From: an uncultured Paracoccaceae bacterium
GTDB lineage: Bacteria > Pseudomonadota > Alphaproteobacteria > Rhodobacterales > Rhodobacteraceae
NCBI GenBank assembly: GCA_913061275.1
Contig: CAJXSR010000010.1
Location: forward strand, 47,667 to 111,666
Reading direction: 5' to 3'
DNA length: 64,000 bases
Shown: positions 28,277-37,580 of the stretch, piece after piece
How positions within the stretch are numbered: position 1 is the first letter of the stretch
Layout of the letters: every line of letters begins with the position of its first letter
Notes under the pieces: generated by a model
Seen by the model: the letters and a program-made list of their open reading frames with translations, nothing else
Database searches by the model: none
What the model was told of the DNA's origin: nothing
Program-made: the position numbers and the translations under genes

Positions 28277-28632
28277 CGGGCTGTGCCGCGTGATTTTTTA
28301 TCCGACTTCAAAAAGACCAACCAATTATCTATTTCTTCGATTGCAATACCCACCAAACTGTAAGGAAATTCTCCTTTATGCACAGTAGATAGGCTATTGA
28401 TTTGTTGAGAAATTAAATGAAGTTGCGTCGTTCCAATTACACCTGCTAAAGAAATCAGCACATGACTTGGCTCAAATAACATATGGTTTGCTTTTGCACT
28501 TTGTGCCGCTTTCAATCCGCGCTGTGTATTTTGCAAATCAATTATGAGCTTATCAAGCAATATCAATGATTGCTCTGGCCCAAGCTTTTCCAAAAGGCCC
28601 AGATATGTTTCATTTTGATACTCATCTGCCAT
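28273..28632 (-). CDS. Hpt-type phosphotransfer protein
   Basis: 119 residues, all helical. SHVLISLAGVIGTTQL carries the candidate phospho-histidine H57 in an HxLxSxAGxxG pattern, as in LuxU-like Hpt proteins. Start and stop are coupled to the downstream response regulator (ATGA overlap), so the pair resembles LuxU/LuxO. No histidine kinase is encoded nearby; the phosphate donor must lie elsewhere. A TTTGCA-type palindrome is 69 bp upstream. Confidence 0.75.
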   Translation of the reverse strand: MADEYQNETYLGLLEKLGPEQSLILLDKLIIDLQNTQRGLKAAQSAKANHMLFEPSHVLISLAGVIGTTQLHLISQQINSLSTVHKGEFPYSLVGIAIEEIDNWLVFLKSDKKSRGTAR

Positions 28633-28700
28633 ATATTACACACCCAACGTTAAGAAGCAGCCAACTGGGCCGCTTGCGCTAACATAGGTTAAATTATAAT

Positions 28701-28717
28701 ATTTGCAAAATGCAAAT
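28701..28717. promoter_or_regulatory. Perfect palindrome resembling a PccR/ScfR operator
   Basis: ATTTGCA-AAA-TGCAAAT is a perfect 7-bp inverted repeat in the gap between the hpt start and the prpE stop. It closely resembles the TTTGCAAA elements at 39179-39227 beside pccR. Position suggests control of hpt and the response regulator, or a distant effect on prpE. Binding by PccR is inferred. Confidence 0.5.
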
Positions 28718-28730
28718 GTGCTTTGGGATA

Positions 28731-30623
28731 TTAAGGTTTTGGATACCCCAAACCCTGTAATGCCTCAGTAATTTCATCCAGAATAACAGGGTCATCAATG
28801 GTTGCGGGCATTTTCCACGGTTCCGCATCGGCAATTTTCGCTATCGTGCCGCGCAAAATCTTGCCCGAGCGGGTTTTTGGTAAACGATCAACCACACAAG
28901 CCAGTTTAAAGGCCGCTACTGGGCCGATGGTTTTGCGCACCAACTGTACACACTCGGCAATAACATCCGCATTGGATTTCTCTGCCCCCGCATTCAAACA
29001 CAAAAACCCCATAGGTAATTGGCCCTTCAATGCATCTTTAACCCCAAGAACTGCGCATTCCGCAACATCAGGGTGATTTGAAAGAACTTCTTCCATTTGA
29101 CCTGTCGACAGGCGGTGCCCTGCTACGTTGATGACGTCATCGGTACGCGCCATGATATAAAGATAGCCATCATCATCCATATAACCCGCATCACCCGTTT
29201 CATAATACCCGGGGAAGGCTTCTAGGTAAGATGACAGATAACGTTTTTGCGCATTCCAAAGTGTGGGCAGTGTACCGGGTGGCAATGGTAGTTTAATCAC
29301 AATCGCACCCAATTCGCCCCGTGGTAATTGCTGACCATCATCATCCAAAATCTGCAAATCAAACCCCGGCATTGGTACCGCGGGCGAGCCAAGTTTTATC
29401 GGCATCAATTCAATGCCAGCTGGGTTACACACGGCAGGATAGCCGATTTCTGTTTGCCACCAATGGTCAATTACAGGCACGCCCAACTGATCTTGCGCCC
29501 AAATAATAGTATCAGGATCAGCGCGTTCCCCAGCCAAAAACAGATACTTTAAACAGGACAAATCGTACTTTTTTACAAATTCTCCCTTGGGATCAACCCT
29601 TTTAATTGCACGAAACGCGGTAGGTGCAGTAAAAAACGATTTTACACCGTATTCCGAAATAACCCGCCAGAATGTGCCCGCATCAGGCGTACCTATCGGT
29701 TTGCCTTCAAACACGATCGTGGTGCTGCCATTAATCAATGGCCCGTAGCAAATATAGGAATGGCCCACGACCCAACCTACATCGGACGCCGCCCAAAACA
29801 CATCACCTGGCTCGACATTGTAAATGTTCTTCATCGTCCAATTAAGGGCCACAATATGCCCACCTGTTGGGCGCACTACCCCCTTGGGCTGGCCTGTGGT
29901 GCCAGAGGTATAAAGGATATAAACAGGATCTGCACCGCCCATCGGCACACAATCCGCAGGTGCTACACCTTGTTGAAATTCATGCCAATCCAGATCACGG
30001 CCCGCAACCAAATCAGCGGTTTTTTGTGCGCGTTGCAAAATCACACAGAAATCAATTTTGTGGTTTGCCAATTCAATCGCACCGTCAATCAACGGTTTAT
30101 AGGCAATCACCCCGCTGGGCTCGACCCCGCATGAGGCCGCAATAATCGCTTTGGGTGTTGCGTCATCAATGCGTGTTGCCAATTCTGCCGCCGCAAAACC
30201 GCCAAACACAACCGAGTGAATAGCCCCGATGCGTGAACAGGCCAGCATAGCGATCAAAGCCTCGGCCACCATCGGCATATAAATGATAACGCGGTCGCCT
30301 TTTGTTATGCCTTGGGCCTGCAACCCGCCTGCAAAATTTGATACTTTATCTTTCAGTTCGGCATATGTGATCTTGGCGGAATTCCCCGTGATCGGACTGT
30401 CGTAAATGATTGCAACGCGGTCACCATTACCGGCTTCCACATGACGATCAACGGCATTGTAGCAGGTGTTAATCTCACCATCTTTGAACCATTCATAAAT
30501 GGGTGCATCTTCATCAAATAACGCTTTTGACGGTTGTTTACTCCACGAAACTGCATTGGCTGCTTCCATCCAAAATGTTTCTGGATCAGATTGCCAATTT
30601 CCATAAACTTCTTTGTAAGACAT
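28731..30623 (-). CDS. prpE: Propionyl-CoA synthetase
   Basis: 630 residues, acyl-adenylate-forming family. It activates propionate to propionyl-CoA. The P-loop-like motif YILYTSGTTGQPKGVVRP is the PrpE form, and the acetylatable lysine lies in LPKTRSGKILRGT near the C terminus. The N-terminal ACS cap domain (GNWQSDPETFWMEAANAV) is present. It follows the mutase gene by 5 bp and is the last gene of the propionate operon. Confidence 0.95.
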   Translation of the reverse strand: MSYKEVYGNWQSDPETFWMEAANAVSWSKQPSKALFDEDAPIYEWFKDGEINTCYNAVDRHVEAGNGDRVAIIYDSPITGNSAKITYAELKDKVSNFAGGLQAQGITKGDRVIIYMPMVAEALIAMLACSRIGAIHSVVFGGFAAAELATRIDDATPKAIIAASCGVEPSGVIAYKPLIDGAIELANHKIDFCVILQRAQKTADLVAGRDLDWHEFQQGVAPADCVPMGGADPVYILYTSGTTGQPKGVVRPTGGHIVALNWTMKNIYNVEPGDVFWAASDVGWVVGHSYICYGPLINGSTTIVFEGKPIGTPDAGTFWRVISEYGVKSFFTAPTAFRAIKRVDPKGEFVKKYDLSCLKYLFLAGERADPDTIIWAQDQLGVPVIDHWWQTEIGYPAVCNPAGIELMPIKLGSPAVPMPGFDLQILDDDGQQLPRGELGAIVIKLPLPPGTLPTLWNAQKRYLSSYLEAFPGYYETGDAGYMDDDGYLYIMARTDDVINVAGHRLSTGQMEEVLSNHPDVAECAVLGVKDALKGQLPMGFLCLNAGAEKSNADVIAECVQLVRKTIGPVAAFKLACVVDRLPKTRSGKILRGTIAKIADAEPWKMPATIDDPVILDEITEALQGLGYPKP

Positions 30624-30628
30624 CTGCC

Positions 30629-32767
30629 CTATTCTCCCACTTTCGCACGTTTAACCAATTCCAAAACCTCTTTTGCTGCTTCGGGTATATTTGTGCCCGG
30701 CCCGAAGATGGCCCGCACACCGACTTGGCGCAAAAAATTGTAATCATTGGGCGGAATTACCCCACCGCAAATCACGATAATGTCGCCGCCACCTTTGTTT
30801 TTCAGCGCATGCACCAGTTGTGGCGCCAGCGTTGTGTGGCCTGCGGCCTGTGACGAGATACCAACCACATCAACACCCTTTTCGATCGCATCGATTGCAG
30901 CCTCTTCAGGGGTTTGAAACAGCGGGCCCATTTCAATATCAAAACCAATATCGGAAAACGCGGTTGCAATTACTTTGCCGCCACGATCATGTCCATCTTG
31001 GCCCATTTTCACCACCATCATAGATGGTTTTTTACCAAATTTCTTTGCAAAATCAGCAACATCCGTTTGAATATCTTGAAAACTCTGATCGCCCGCGTAA
31101 GCCGCACCATAAACCCCATCCAGTAGTTTAACCTTTGCTTTGTGTCGCCCGAATGCACCTTCCATCGCGTCTGATATTTCACCCACTGTGGCACGCGCAC
31201 GCGCCGCTTCAATCGCCAAATCCAGCAGATTGCCGCTGTCGCGTGCACCCGCTTCAAGCGCATCAAGTGCTACATCACAAGCCGCTGTGTCACGTGATTT
31301 ACGAATATCTTTTAGTCGCGCAACTTGCGCATCACGTACCGCAGAATTATCAATCATACGTACATCTATGTCGGCATCTTCGTCAGTTTGAAACTTGTTC
31401 ACACCAACGATAATATCTTCACCGCGATCAACCCGCGCCTGTTTTGCCGCAGCTGCCCGTTCAATTTCTAGCTTCGGCATGCCATCTTCAACCGCACGTG
31501 TCATCCCCCCCATAGAGTCAACCTGCGCAATCAATTCCCATGCTTTATCGGCCAAATCTTTAGTCAGGGTTTCGACATAATAAGACCCTGCCAATGGGTC
31601 GACCACGTTAGTAACACCAGTTTCATTTTGTAAAATAAGTTGAGTATTACGTGCCAATCTAGCAGCGGCATCTGACGGCAAAGCAATCGCTTCGTCATAG
31701 CTGTTGGTGTGCAAGGATTGCGTGCCGCCCAACACTGCACTCATCGCTTCATAAGCCGTGCGGATCGCGTTGTTATACGGGTCTTGTTCCTGCAATGATA
31801 CGCCACTGGTTTGGCAATGGGTGCGCAGCATCAGGGATTTTTCATTCTGCGCGCCAAACTCGGTCATAATGCGATGCCATAACAGGCGTGCGGCCCGCAA
31901 TTTTGCCGCTTCCATGAAAAAATTCATGCCAATGGCGAAAAAGAACGACAAGCGCGGGGCAAACGCATCCACATCCATACCTCGTGCTATTGCGGCGCGT
32001 ACATATTCCTTACCGTCAGCCAACGTGAACGCCAGTTCCTGCACCAGCGTCGCCCCCGCTTCTTGCATGTGATAGCCGCTGATCGAGATCGAGTTAAACT
32101 TGGGCATCTCACGGCTGGTATAGTCAATAATATCCGACACTATCCGCATTGAGGGTTCGGGTGGATAAATATAGGTATTGCGCACCATAAACTCTTTCAG
32201 CACATCATTTTGGATGGTGCCAGACAGCTTTGCGCGATCAACCCCCTGCTCTTCACCCGCCACAATAAAGCTGGCAAGCACAGGGATTACAGCCCCGTTC
32301 ATCGTCATCGACACGCTGATTTTATCCAAGGGAATGCCGTCAAACAAGACTTTCATATCTTCGACACTGTCGATGGCTACACCCGCTTTGCCCACATCCC
32401 CCACAACGCGTTCGTGGTCACTGTCATAACCGCGATGCGTGGCCAGATCGAAAGCAACCGAAACGCCTTGCTGCCCGCTGGCCAGCCCTTTGCGGTAAAA
32501 TGCATTGCTTTCTTCTGCGGTAGAAAAGCCCGCATACTGGCGGATTGTCCAAGGGCGACCCGCATACATCGTGGCCTTTGGACCGCGTGTGAAAGGGGCT
32601 GAGCCTGGAATGCTGCCCAAATGATCTAAACCGTCCAAATCATCGGCGGTATAAAGCGGCTTTACCGCAATCCCTTCGGGCGTGTGCCATGTCAGGTCTT
32701 CCAGAGGTTTACCGCGCAGCTCTTTTTCTGCCAAGGTTTTCCAAGCGTTAAGGTCAGATACGCTCAT
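30629..32767 (-). CDS. scpA: Methylmalonyl-CoA mutase
   Basis: 712 residues, single-chain adenosylcobalamin mutase converting methylmalonyl-CoA to succinyl-CoA. The N-terminal substrate barrel contains [17 protein letters not shown] and the C-terminal B12 domain contains the cobalt-ligating DGHDRGGKV (about residues 605-613). It works directly after PccAB and an epimerase, which is not in this window. The ATG is 31 bp downstream of the Y-family polymerase gene and 5 bp upstream of prpE. Confidence 0.96.
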   Translation of the reverse strand: MSVSDLNAWKTLAEKELRGKPLEDLTWHTPEGIAVKPLYTADDLDGLDHLGSIPGSAPFTRGPKATMYAGRPWTIRQYAGFSTAEESNAFYRKGLASGQQGVSVAFDLATHRGYDSDHERVVGDVGKAGVAIDSVEDMKVLFDGIPLDKISVSMTMNGAVIPVLASFIVAGEEQGVDRAKLSGTIQNDVLKEFMVRNTYIYPPEPSMRIVSDIIDYTSREMPKFNSISISGYHMQEAGATLVQELAFTLADGKEYVRAAIARGMDVDAFAPRLSFFFAIGMNFFMEAAKLRAARLLWHRIMTEFGAQNEKSLMLRTHCQTSGVSLQEQDPYNNAIRTAYEAMSAVLGGTQSLHTNSYDEAIALPSDAAARLARNTQLILQNETGVTNVVDPLAGSYYVETLTKDLADKAWELIAQVDSMGGMTRAVEDGMPKLEIERAAAAKQARVDRGEDIIVGVNKFQTDEDADIDVRMIDNSAVRDAQVARLKDIRKSRDTAACDVALDALEAGARDSGNLLDLAIEAARARATVGEISDAMEGAFGRHKAKVKLLDGVYGAAYAGDQSFQDIQTDVADFAKKFGKKPSMMVVKMGQDGHDRGGKVIATAFSDIGFDIEMGPLFQTPEEAAIDAIEKGVDVVGISSQAAGHTTLAPQLVHALKNKGGGDIIVICGGVIPPNDYNFLRQVGVRAIFGPGTNIPEAAKEVLELVKRAKVGE

Positions 32768-32798
32768 AGCGCATACTCCTTTGTTTTATATATGAAAA

Positions 32799-34046
32799 TC
32801 AGTCTCGAAACTCTTCGCATCCAGGGATGCGTCCAAAGGCGATTTTGGCCCCCGTGTAGGGCGTTATTTCGTTTGGGCGCTCGCCATAAATCAATGTATC
32901 TTGCCCGTAGCGTTGGTTGATCGCGTCGATCAAAACACACAGGTTTTCGCGTGGGGTACGCACCCCTGCGCTTGCGCGTTTCTCGAACAGATCGGCCGTG
33001 TGTTTGTGCGCAGGAATCAGCCCGCCCAACATCACGCTGGTTGAAATCGGCTTTGTGAACGTCAGTTCGCCCCAGAATTGCCGAAACAAGGCCAGTAATT
33101 GAAAACTGTCTTGGGTTGCGGGTATTTTGCGGCCCAACCCACTGCGGCCCCGCGCGGTGCATTTGACCGAGATTTGCAAGTATGTGGCGTAGGCGTTTTG
33201 TCGGCGCAGCCTTGTCGCGGCCTTGATTAGTAACCGCCGTGTGACCAATCGCGCAGCTTCTGGGTTGCGGTTGTTGTAAGACAATACTTGCCCGTGGCCT
33301 AAGGATTGTGTGGGTTTTGGTATCGGTTGCGAAATGTCTTCGCCCTGTAACGCGCGTATAAACCGCTCGCCTTGCACCCCGCCCCATATTTTGCGGGCGT
33401 ATTTTGGTGCCAGCGCATAAAGTGCGGGAACTGTGGTAATCCCGACCGCATGAAGGCGTGTTTCCATTCCGCGACTGATCCCCGGAATATCGCGTAGTTT
33501 CAGATGGTTGATCTTGTCTGGAAGAACCTCTGGTAACAACCATTCCAGCCCTTCGGGTTTGCGCAATTTGCCTGCCAATTTGGCCAATAGCAAGCTTGAT
33601 CCAAGCCCTATTGAACAGCGCATCATCGGGCCAACTTGTGTATAAATCTGCTGGCGCATCTGTTCGGCCAAACTCATCGCAGTTTCCAGCCGTTGGGCAT
33701 TGCCTGTTAAACGTATGGAAAACTCGTCTACCGAATGGGCGGCCTCTATCGGCAAAACCCGTTCCACTGCCCGTTTGATCCGGTGATGATAATCCACATA
33801 AACGTCGTGGCGTGCGGGGCGAAACTGCATGCCAGGGATCAATAGACGCGCCTCGTTCATCCGCGCACCGAACTTCAGCCCCTGATCTTTGGCTTCGTAA
33901 CTGGCGGCTATGATCGCGGCATTGCGCGTCATTGTTGTGACCACACCAACGGGCCGCCCGCGCAAGCTTGGGTCTTCTTGTTGTGCCACACTGGCAAAAT
34001 AACTGTTCATATCGAGATAGAGCAGCCTTAATCGGGCTTTGTTCAT
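32799..34046 (-). CDS. Y-family DNA polymerase (DinB/ImuB-like)
   Basis: 415 residues. Catalytic residues of translesion polymerases are visible: LLYLDMNSYFASVAQQ (first aspartate) and AHSVDEFSIRL (SVDE, second aspartate-glutamate pair). A steric-gate aromatic YF is present, followed by a little-finger-like C-terminal region. It lies between pccA and the mutase gene, an odd place for a repair gene. A LexA box sits 36 bp upstream, so it has its own damage-inducible promoter. A long open frame on the same strand covers the same bases and is a shadow. Confidence 0.85.
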   Translation of the reverse strand: MNKARLRLLYLDMNSYFASVAQQEDPSLRGRPVGVVTTMTRNAAIIAASYEAKDQGLKFGARMNEARLLIPGMQFRPARHDVYVDYHHRIKRAVERVLPIEAAHSVDEFSIRLTGNAQRLETAMSLAEQMRQQIYTQVGPMMRCSIGLGSSLLLAKLAGKLRKPEGLEWLLPEVLPDKINHLKLRDIPGISRGMETRLHAVGITTVPALYALAPKYARKIWGGVQGERFIRALQGEDISQPIPKPTQSLGHGQVLSYNNRNPEAARLVTRRLLIKAATRLRRQNAYATYLQISVKCTARGRSGLGRKIPATQDSFQLLALFRQFWGELTFTKPISTSVMLGGLIPAHKHTADLFEKRASAGVRTPRENLCVLIDAINQRYGQDTLIYGERPNEITPYTGAKIAFGRIPGCEEFRD

Positions 34047-34081
34047 TGATTTTTACTTTGGATTGAGTGAATCCAAGAGTA

Positions 34082-34096
34082 GAACAAAAAGAGAAC
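34082..34096 (-). promoter_or_regulatory. LexA (SOS) box of the polymerase gene
   Basis: GAAC-N7-GAAC on the plus strand, reading GTTC-N7-GTTC on the minus strand, which is the alphaproteobacterial LexA consensus. It lies 36 bp before the polymerase start in the short gap after pccA. Both half-sites are exact. Confidence 0.8.
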
Positions 34097-34118
34097 ATAT
34101 GGAAGGGGGATGCGGCGA

Positions 34119-36119
34119 TTATTCAAACTCCATAATAACAGCATCAACAGCCAAGCTGTCGCCAACACTGGTATTAATCTTTGAAACGATGCCCTGCCGT
34201 TCAGCCCGCAGCACGTTTTCCATCTTCATCGCCTCAACAGTGCAAAGGGTTTGCCCATCTTGCACTTCGTCGCCCACAGCCACGTTCAAGTTCACAATCA
34301 AACCTGGCATCGGGCACAGCAACAATTTCGATGTGTCGGGGGGCAGCTTTTCCAACATATATTCGGCCAATTCCGCACGGCGCGGCGTATAAATAATAAC
34401 GCTGGCATCGGCTCCGCGAAAACGCACCTGATACCCTGCACTGATCGGATCCACTTTTAAAACCAACGGCACGTCGTCAATCATGAAATGGCCCAGCCGT
34501 TCACCTGGCACCCAGTCGCTGGTCACACGGTGTTTTGTGCCATCTGCAAAACTAACGAACGAGCCTTTATGATCTGCATCAATCGACACATCAAACCGCG
34601 CACCCTGCACTTTAATCACCCAGTTTTCACCGACTTTGCGTTCATGATTATCAATCCGCCCCGATACCCTAGCAAGGCGGATTTCGGCAACACGGTACAT
34701 CGCAGCACAGGCCGCCGAAATACGTTTTAATGTCACTTCATCTAAATCAACCCCTTGAAAACCTTCGGGATATTCTTCTTCGATAAATGCGGTTGTAATA
34801 TCACCGCTCACAAAACGAGGGTGATCCATTACCGCAGACAGGAACGGCAGATTATGCCCGATCCCTTCAATTTCAAACGCATCAAGTGCGCTGCGCATCA
34901 CTTCAATAGATTTCGCACGATCTGGTGCCCAAGAACACAACTTTGCAATCATCGGGTCATAAAACATTGAGATTTCGCCACCCTCATAAACACCTGTATC
35001 ATTGCGCACAGCCATGGTTTTTGTCGCCACTTCTTCGGGTGGGCGGTAGCGTGACAAACGCCCGATAGAGGGCAGAAAATTACGGTACGGATCTTCGGCA
35101 TAAAGCCTGCTTTCCATCGCCCAGCCGTGAATGCCAATATCTTTTTGCCTGAATGACAGCTTTTCGCCATATGCGACGCGGATCATCTGTTCAACCAGAT
35201 CAATGCCCGTGATTAATTCGGTTACAGGATGTTCCACTTGCAAGCGCGTGTTCATTTCCAAGAAATAGAAATTACGATCACCATCAACTATAAACTCAAC
35301 CGTTCCCGCACTGCAATAATCCACCGCATTGGCCAAAGCACAAGATTGTTTACCCATAGCTTTGCGGGTTTTTGCGTCAAGAAACGGGCTTGGCGCTTCT
35401 TCAATGACTTTCTGGTTACGCCGTTGAATAGAACATTCACGCTCATTCAGGTAAACGCAGTTACCGTGCTTATCGCCCAGCACCTGAATTTCAATGTGGC
35501 GTGGTTGGGTGATGAATTTTTCAATAAAAATGCGGTCATCGCCAAAACTGCTGGCTGCTTCATTCTTTGACAGCTGAAAGCCTTCACGCGCCTCGGCATC
35601 ATTCCACGCAACCCGCATACCTTTACCACCGCCGCCCGCAGAGGCTTTAATCATAACTGGATAACCGACTTCATTCGAGATTTTCACGGCCTCGGCTGCA
35701 TCCGCTATTTCGCCCATAAAACCCGGAACCGTAGTAACGCCCGCTTTTGCCGCTAGTTTTTTGGATGTTATTTTATCCCCCATAGAGGCTATGGCACCTG
35801 CAGGTGGCCCGATAAAAGCAACGCCCGCTTTTTCTAAAGCATGGGCAAAGCGTTTGTTTTCAGACAGAAAGCCGTAACCAGGATGCACCGCTTCTGCCCC
35901 AGTTTTACGTACCGCCTGCATCACCTTTTCGATGACAATATAACTTTCAGCCGCAGGCGACGCCCCGATATGCACCGCCTCATCCGCCATTCTGACATGC
36001 AAGGCGTTTTTATCCGCGTCCGAATAGATCGCAACCGTTTTAATACCCATTTTTTGGGCCGACTTAATGACGCGACAGGCAATTTCGCCCCGATTGGCGA
36101 TAAGGATTTTCTTAAACAT
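34119..36119 (-). CDS. pccA: Propionyl-CoA carboxylase, biotin-containing alpha subunit
   Basis: 666 residues. Domains in order: biotin carboxylase N-terminal (FKKILIANRGEIACRVI), ATP-grasp (IKASAGGGGKGMR, then RDCS-like NERECSIQRRNQKVIEEAP), biotin carboxylase C-terminal, the BT-type middle region, and a biotinyl domain with VEAMKMENVLRAE near the C terminus. With PccB it carboxylates propionyl-CoA. I start at the ATG at 36119; a GTG three codons upstream is also in frame. The preceding 36120-36449 holds a terminator but no convincing gene. Confidence 0.95.
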   Translation of the reverse strand: MFKKILIANRGEIACRVIKSAQKMGIKTVAIYSDADKNALHVRMADEAVHIGASPAAESYIVIEKVMQAVRKTGAEAVHPGYGFLSENKRFAHALEKAGVAFIGPPAGAIASMGDKITSKKLAAKAGVTTVPGFMGEIADAAEAVKISNEVGYPVMIKASAGGGGKGMRVAWNDAEAREGFQLSKNEAASSFGDDRIFIEKFITQPRHIEIQVLGDKHGNCVYLNERECSIQRRNQKVIEEAPSPFLDAKTRKAMGKQSCALANAVDYCSAGTVEFIVDGDRNFYFLEMNTRLQVEHPVTELITGIDLVEQMIRVAYGEKLSFRQKDIGIHGWAMESRLYAEDPYRNFLPSIGRLSRYRPPEEVATKTMAVRNDTGVYEGGEISMFYDPMIAKLCSWAPDRAKSIEVMRSALDAFEIEGIGHNLPFLSAVMDHPRFVSGDITTAFIEEEYPEGFQGVDLDEVTLKRISAACAAMYRVAEIRLARVSGRIDNHERKVGENWVIKVQGARFDVSIDADHKGSFVSFADGTKHRVTSDWVPGERLGHFMIDDVPLVLKVDPISAGYQVRFRGADASVIIYTPRRAELAEYMLEKLPPDTSKLLLCPMPGLIVNLNVAVGDEVQDGQTLCTVEAMKMENVLRAERQGIVSKINTSVGDSLAVDAVIMEFE

Positions 36120-36183
36120 AGGAAACACCGTGCTTTGTTAGAAGAGGATGGAAAAAGCTGCGGGAATTAAATTTCCCTGTGCC

Positions 36184-36216
36184 AAAAAAAGAAGCCCTTG
36201 TGTCAATGCACAAGGG
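36184..36216 (-). terminator. Rho-independent terminator upstream of pccA
   Basis: On the minus strand CCCTTGTG, 6-base loop, CACAAGGG, then CTTC and seven T. It would stop read-through from pccB and the small genes into pccA, so pccA must have its own promoter or depend on partial read-through. Its presence argues against a 111-codon open frame over the same bases. Confidence 0.85.
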
Positions 36217-36449
36217 CCCTAGTAGAGGGGAAATGAAAGAGTTCGTCCGCATGGAAGAGCGGAAAATCTCTTGATTAGCTTCTGCTTTCGCAAGCGACGC
36301 GGCCAATCTGGGCGTCGATGAAGATCGTAATGAACTTCCTTGATTATTAAGGTACTGGGCTTTTCTTGTGCTGCATATCAAATATTTCAGCCCCCCCCCG
36401 CTTTGGGCGATTTGCCGCCAAAGTGATTCTTTGATGCGCGAATTCATGC

Positions 36450-36800
36450 CTATTCGCCCTTAAATATGCTGGGAAAGCTCACCATAGCGCGGCCCACGTT
36501 GATTTTAAGCAAAGCTTCATAATCTGTCGGATCAAAAGAATCGTCGACTATTTCAACCTCTCGGCCCAGTAGCCAGCTTAATCTACCAGCGTCTAAGTTA
36601 CCGCGTTCAAACGATTCTTCGCCGAAATATTCCCAAAGCGCGCGCAAAAAACCCTCATCTGCGCGACGATCGGCAAAACGGCGATCCGCATAACGTTCGC
36701 GCTTAACCAATTTCGTCGCACCAGATTTATTGGGGCGGCGTATTGTGAAATGAAAATCAGAACTGGGAAGGCGAGATGGAAACCCGCGATATCTAATCAT
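36450..36800 (-). CDS. Conserved-looking hypothetical protein
   Basis: 116 residues from an ATG at 36800. The N-terminal half is arginine-rich (RERYADRRFADRRADE). An acidic and hydrophobic C-terminal half follows (ALWEYFGEESFERGNLDAG and VEIVDDSFDPTDYEALLKI). No signal peptide, membrane segment or known motif is recognisable. It follows the small lipoprotein gene and precedes the terminator upstream of pccA. A real gene is likely from its length and codon pattern, but function is unknown. Confidence 0.5.
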   Translation of the reverse strand: MIRYRGFPSRLPSSDFHFTIRRPNKSGATKLVKRERYADRRFADRRADEGFLRALWEYFGEESFERGNLDAGRLSWLLGREVEIVDDSFDPTDYEALLKINVGRAMVSFPSIFKGE

Positions 36801-36866
36801 AACACGCTCCCGTTTGCGTGCATGTAAGGGGCGCCAAGAACCCAATTAGGTTCTTGGCTTAATATA

Positions 36867-37004
36867 TTAGTATTTTTGTGTTTCTGGCTCAGCCATAATT
36901 GGTTCTGGCTGTGGCTCTGGTGCGCCTGCTGAAGACGAAGAGTTTGCACATGCAGAAAGGCCAAGGGCCATAAGAAGAGCGATTGCTGTAATTGTTTTTG
37001 ACAT
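36867..37004 (-). CDS. Small lipoprotein, 45 residues
   Basis: A very short gene. ATG at 37004 has AGGAAACC upstream. The product has a lipoprotein signal peptide (ITAIALLMALGLSAC, lipobox LSAC with the cysteine at 19), then a Ser/Pro/Glu-rich tail of 26 residues. There is no aspartate directly after the cysteine, so outer-membrane sorting is possible. It sits between pccB-side genes and the hypothetical at 36450. Function is unknown. A 128-codon frame overlapping it is a shadow. Confidence 0.65.
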   Translation of the reverse strand: MSKTITAIALLMALGLSACANSSSSAGAPEPQPEPIMAEPETQKY

Positions 37005-37173
37005 ACTGGTTTCCTAATTTTGTTGCTACCCAGGATAATTTTGGCCCGAGACAAGACTATAATAGCAGATGTTTTCACAAAAAAACAGATTGAAGATGTC
37101 CGCTTTGCCCAGAAACTGTGTAATTTGGCCTTATGTGACTCTCTTGCATCAAATAAAGCGTATTTATTTACAT

Positions 37174-37575
37174 TTAGTGCCATTCACAGGCTCCCTTAGA
37201 TATATCGTAAAATCCCATATACTGGCGTACATCTTGATTTGTTTCGCCGTAATTAAGCGGGCTATCCATCATTTTAATAACCAATTCGTTTGCAGGCTCA
37301 TTGCCATTCTCTGCCGCCAAAGCGCGGGCCAAGGCATATGTTTCGCACAATACGTCTATATCCGTATTGGCGGCCTTAAAATCAATTCTGCCGCCATTTG
37401 CAATTTCAGGGGCGACCACGCCAAGATAATACACTTTTTGTGTGCCTTCCTCTTCCAAAAAACCTTCTTGGTAAATCTCAATATCCTGCCCAGATGGCAC
37501 GGGTGGCAGATCTGCATAGGCAGCCGTTGTCCAGCACAGCCCAAAGGCGCAGGTAAGATATGATGGCGTTTGCAT
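37174..37575 (-). CDS. DUF6497 family exported protein
   Basis: 133 residues with a signal peptide (LTCAFGLCWTTAAYA). The mature part contains LGVVAPEIANGGRIDF, DIDVLCETYALARALA and LVIKMMDSPLNYGETNQDV, ending in DISKGACEWH; the two cysteines may form a disulfide. The family is found in Rhodobacterales next to propionyl-CoA carboxylase genes. It follows pccB by 5 bp. Function unknown. Confidence 0.75.
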   Translation of the reverse strand: MQTPSYLTCAFGLCWTTAAYADLPPVPSGQDIEIYQEGFLEEEGTQKVYYLGVVAPEIANGGRIDFKAANTDIDVLCETYALARALAAENGNEPANELVIKMMDSPLNYGETNQDVRQYMGFYDISKGACEWH

Positions 37576-37580
37576 ATCGG

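Noticed and set aside
32764..34098. 444-codon minus-strand frame
   Set aside because: A shadow of the Y-family polymerase, with low-complexity Arg/Gly/Thr-rich translation and no domain.
36184..36216. Small RNA gene in the pccA leader
   Set aside because: The structure is best explained as a terminator; no promoter for a separate RNA is evident.
36112..36447. 111-codon open frame on the minus strand upstream of pccA
   Set aside because: It covers a clear rho-independent terminator and a long C run, has no ribosome-binding site of note, and overlaps the pccA start.
36797..37183. 128-codon minus-strand frame
   Set aside because: It overlaps the small lipoprotein in another frame; the lipoprotein has a better start, signal peptide and ribosome-binding site.
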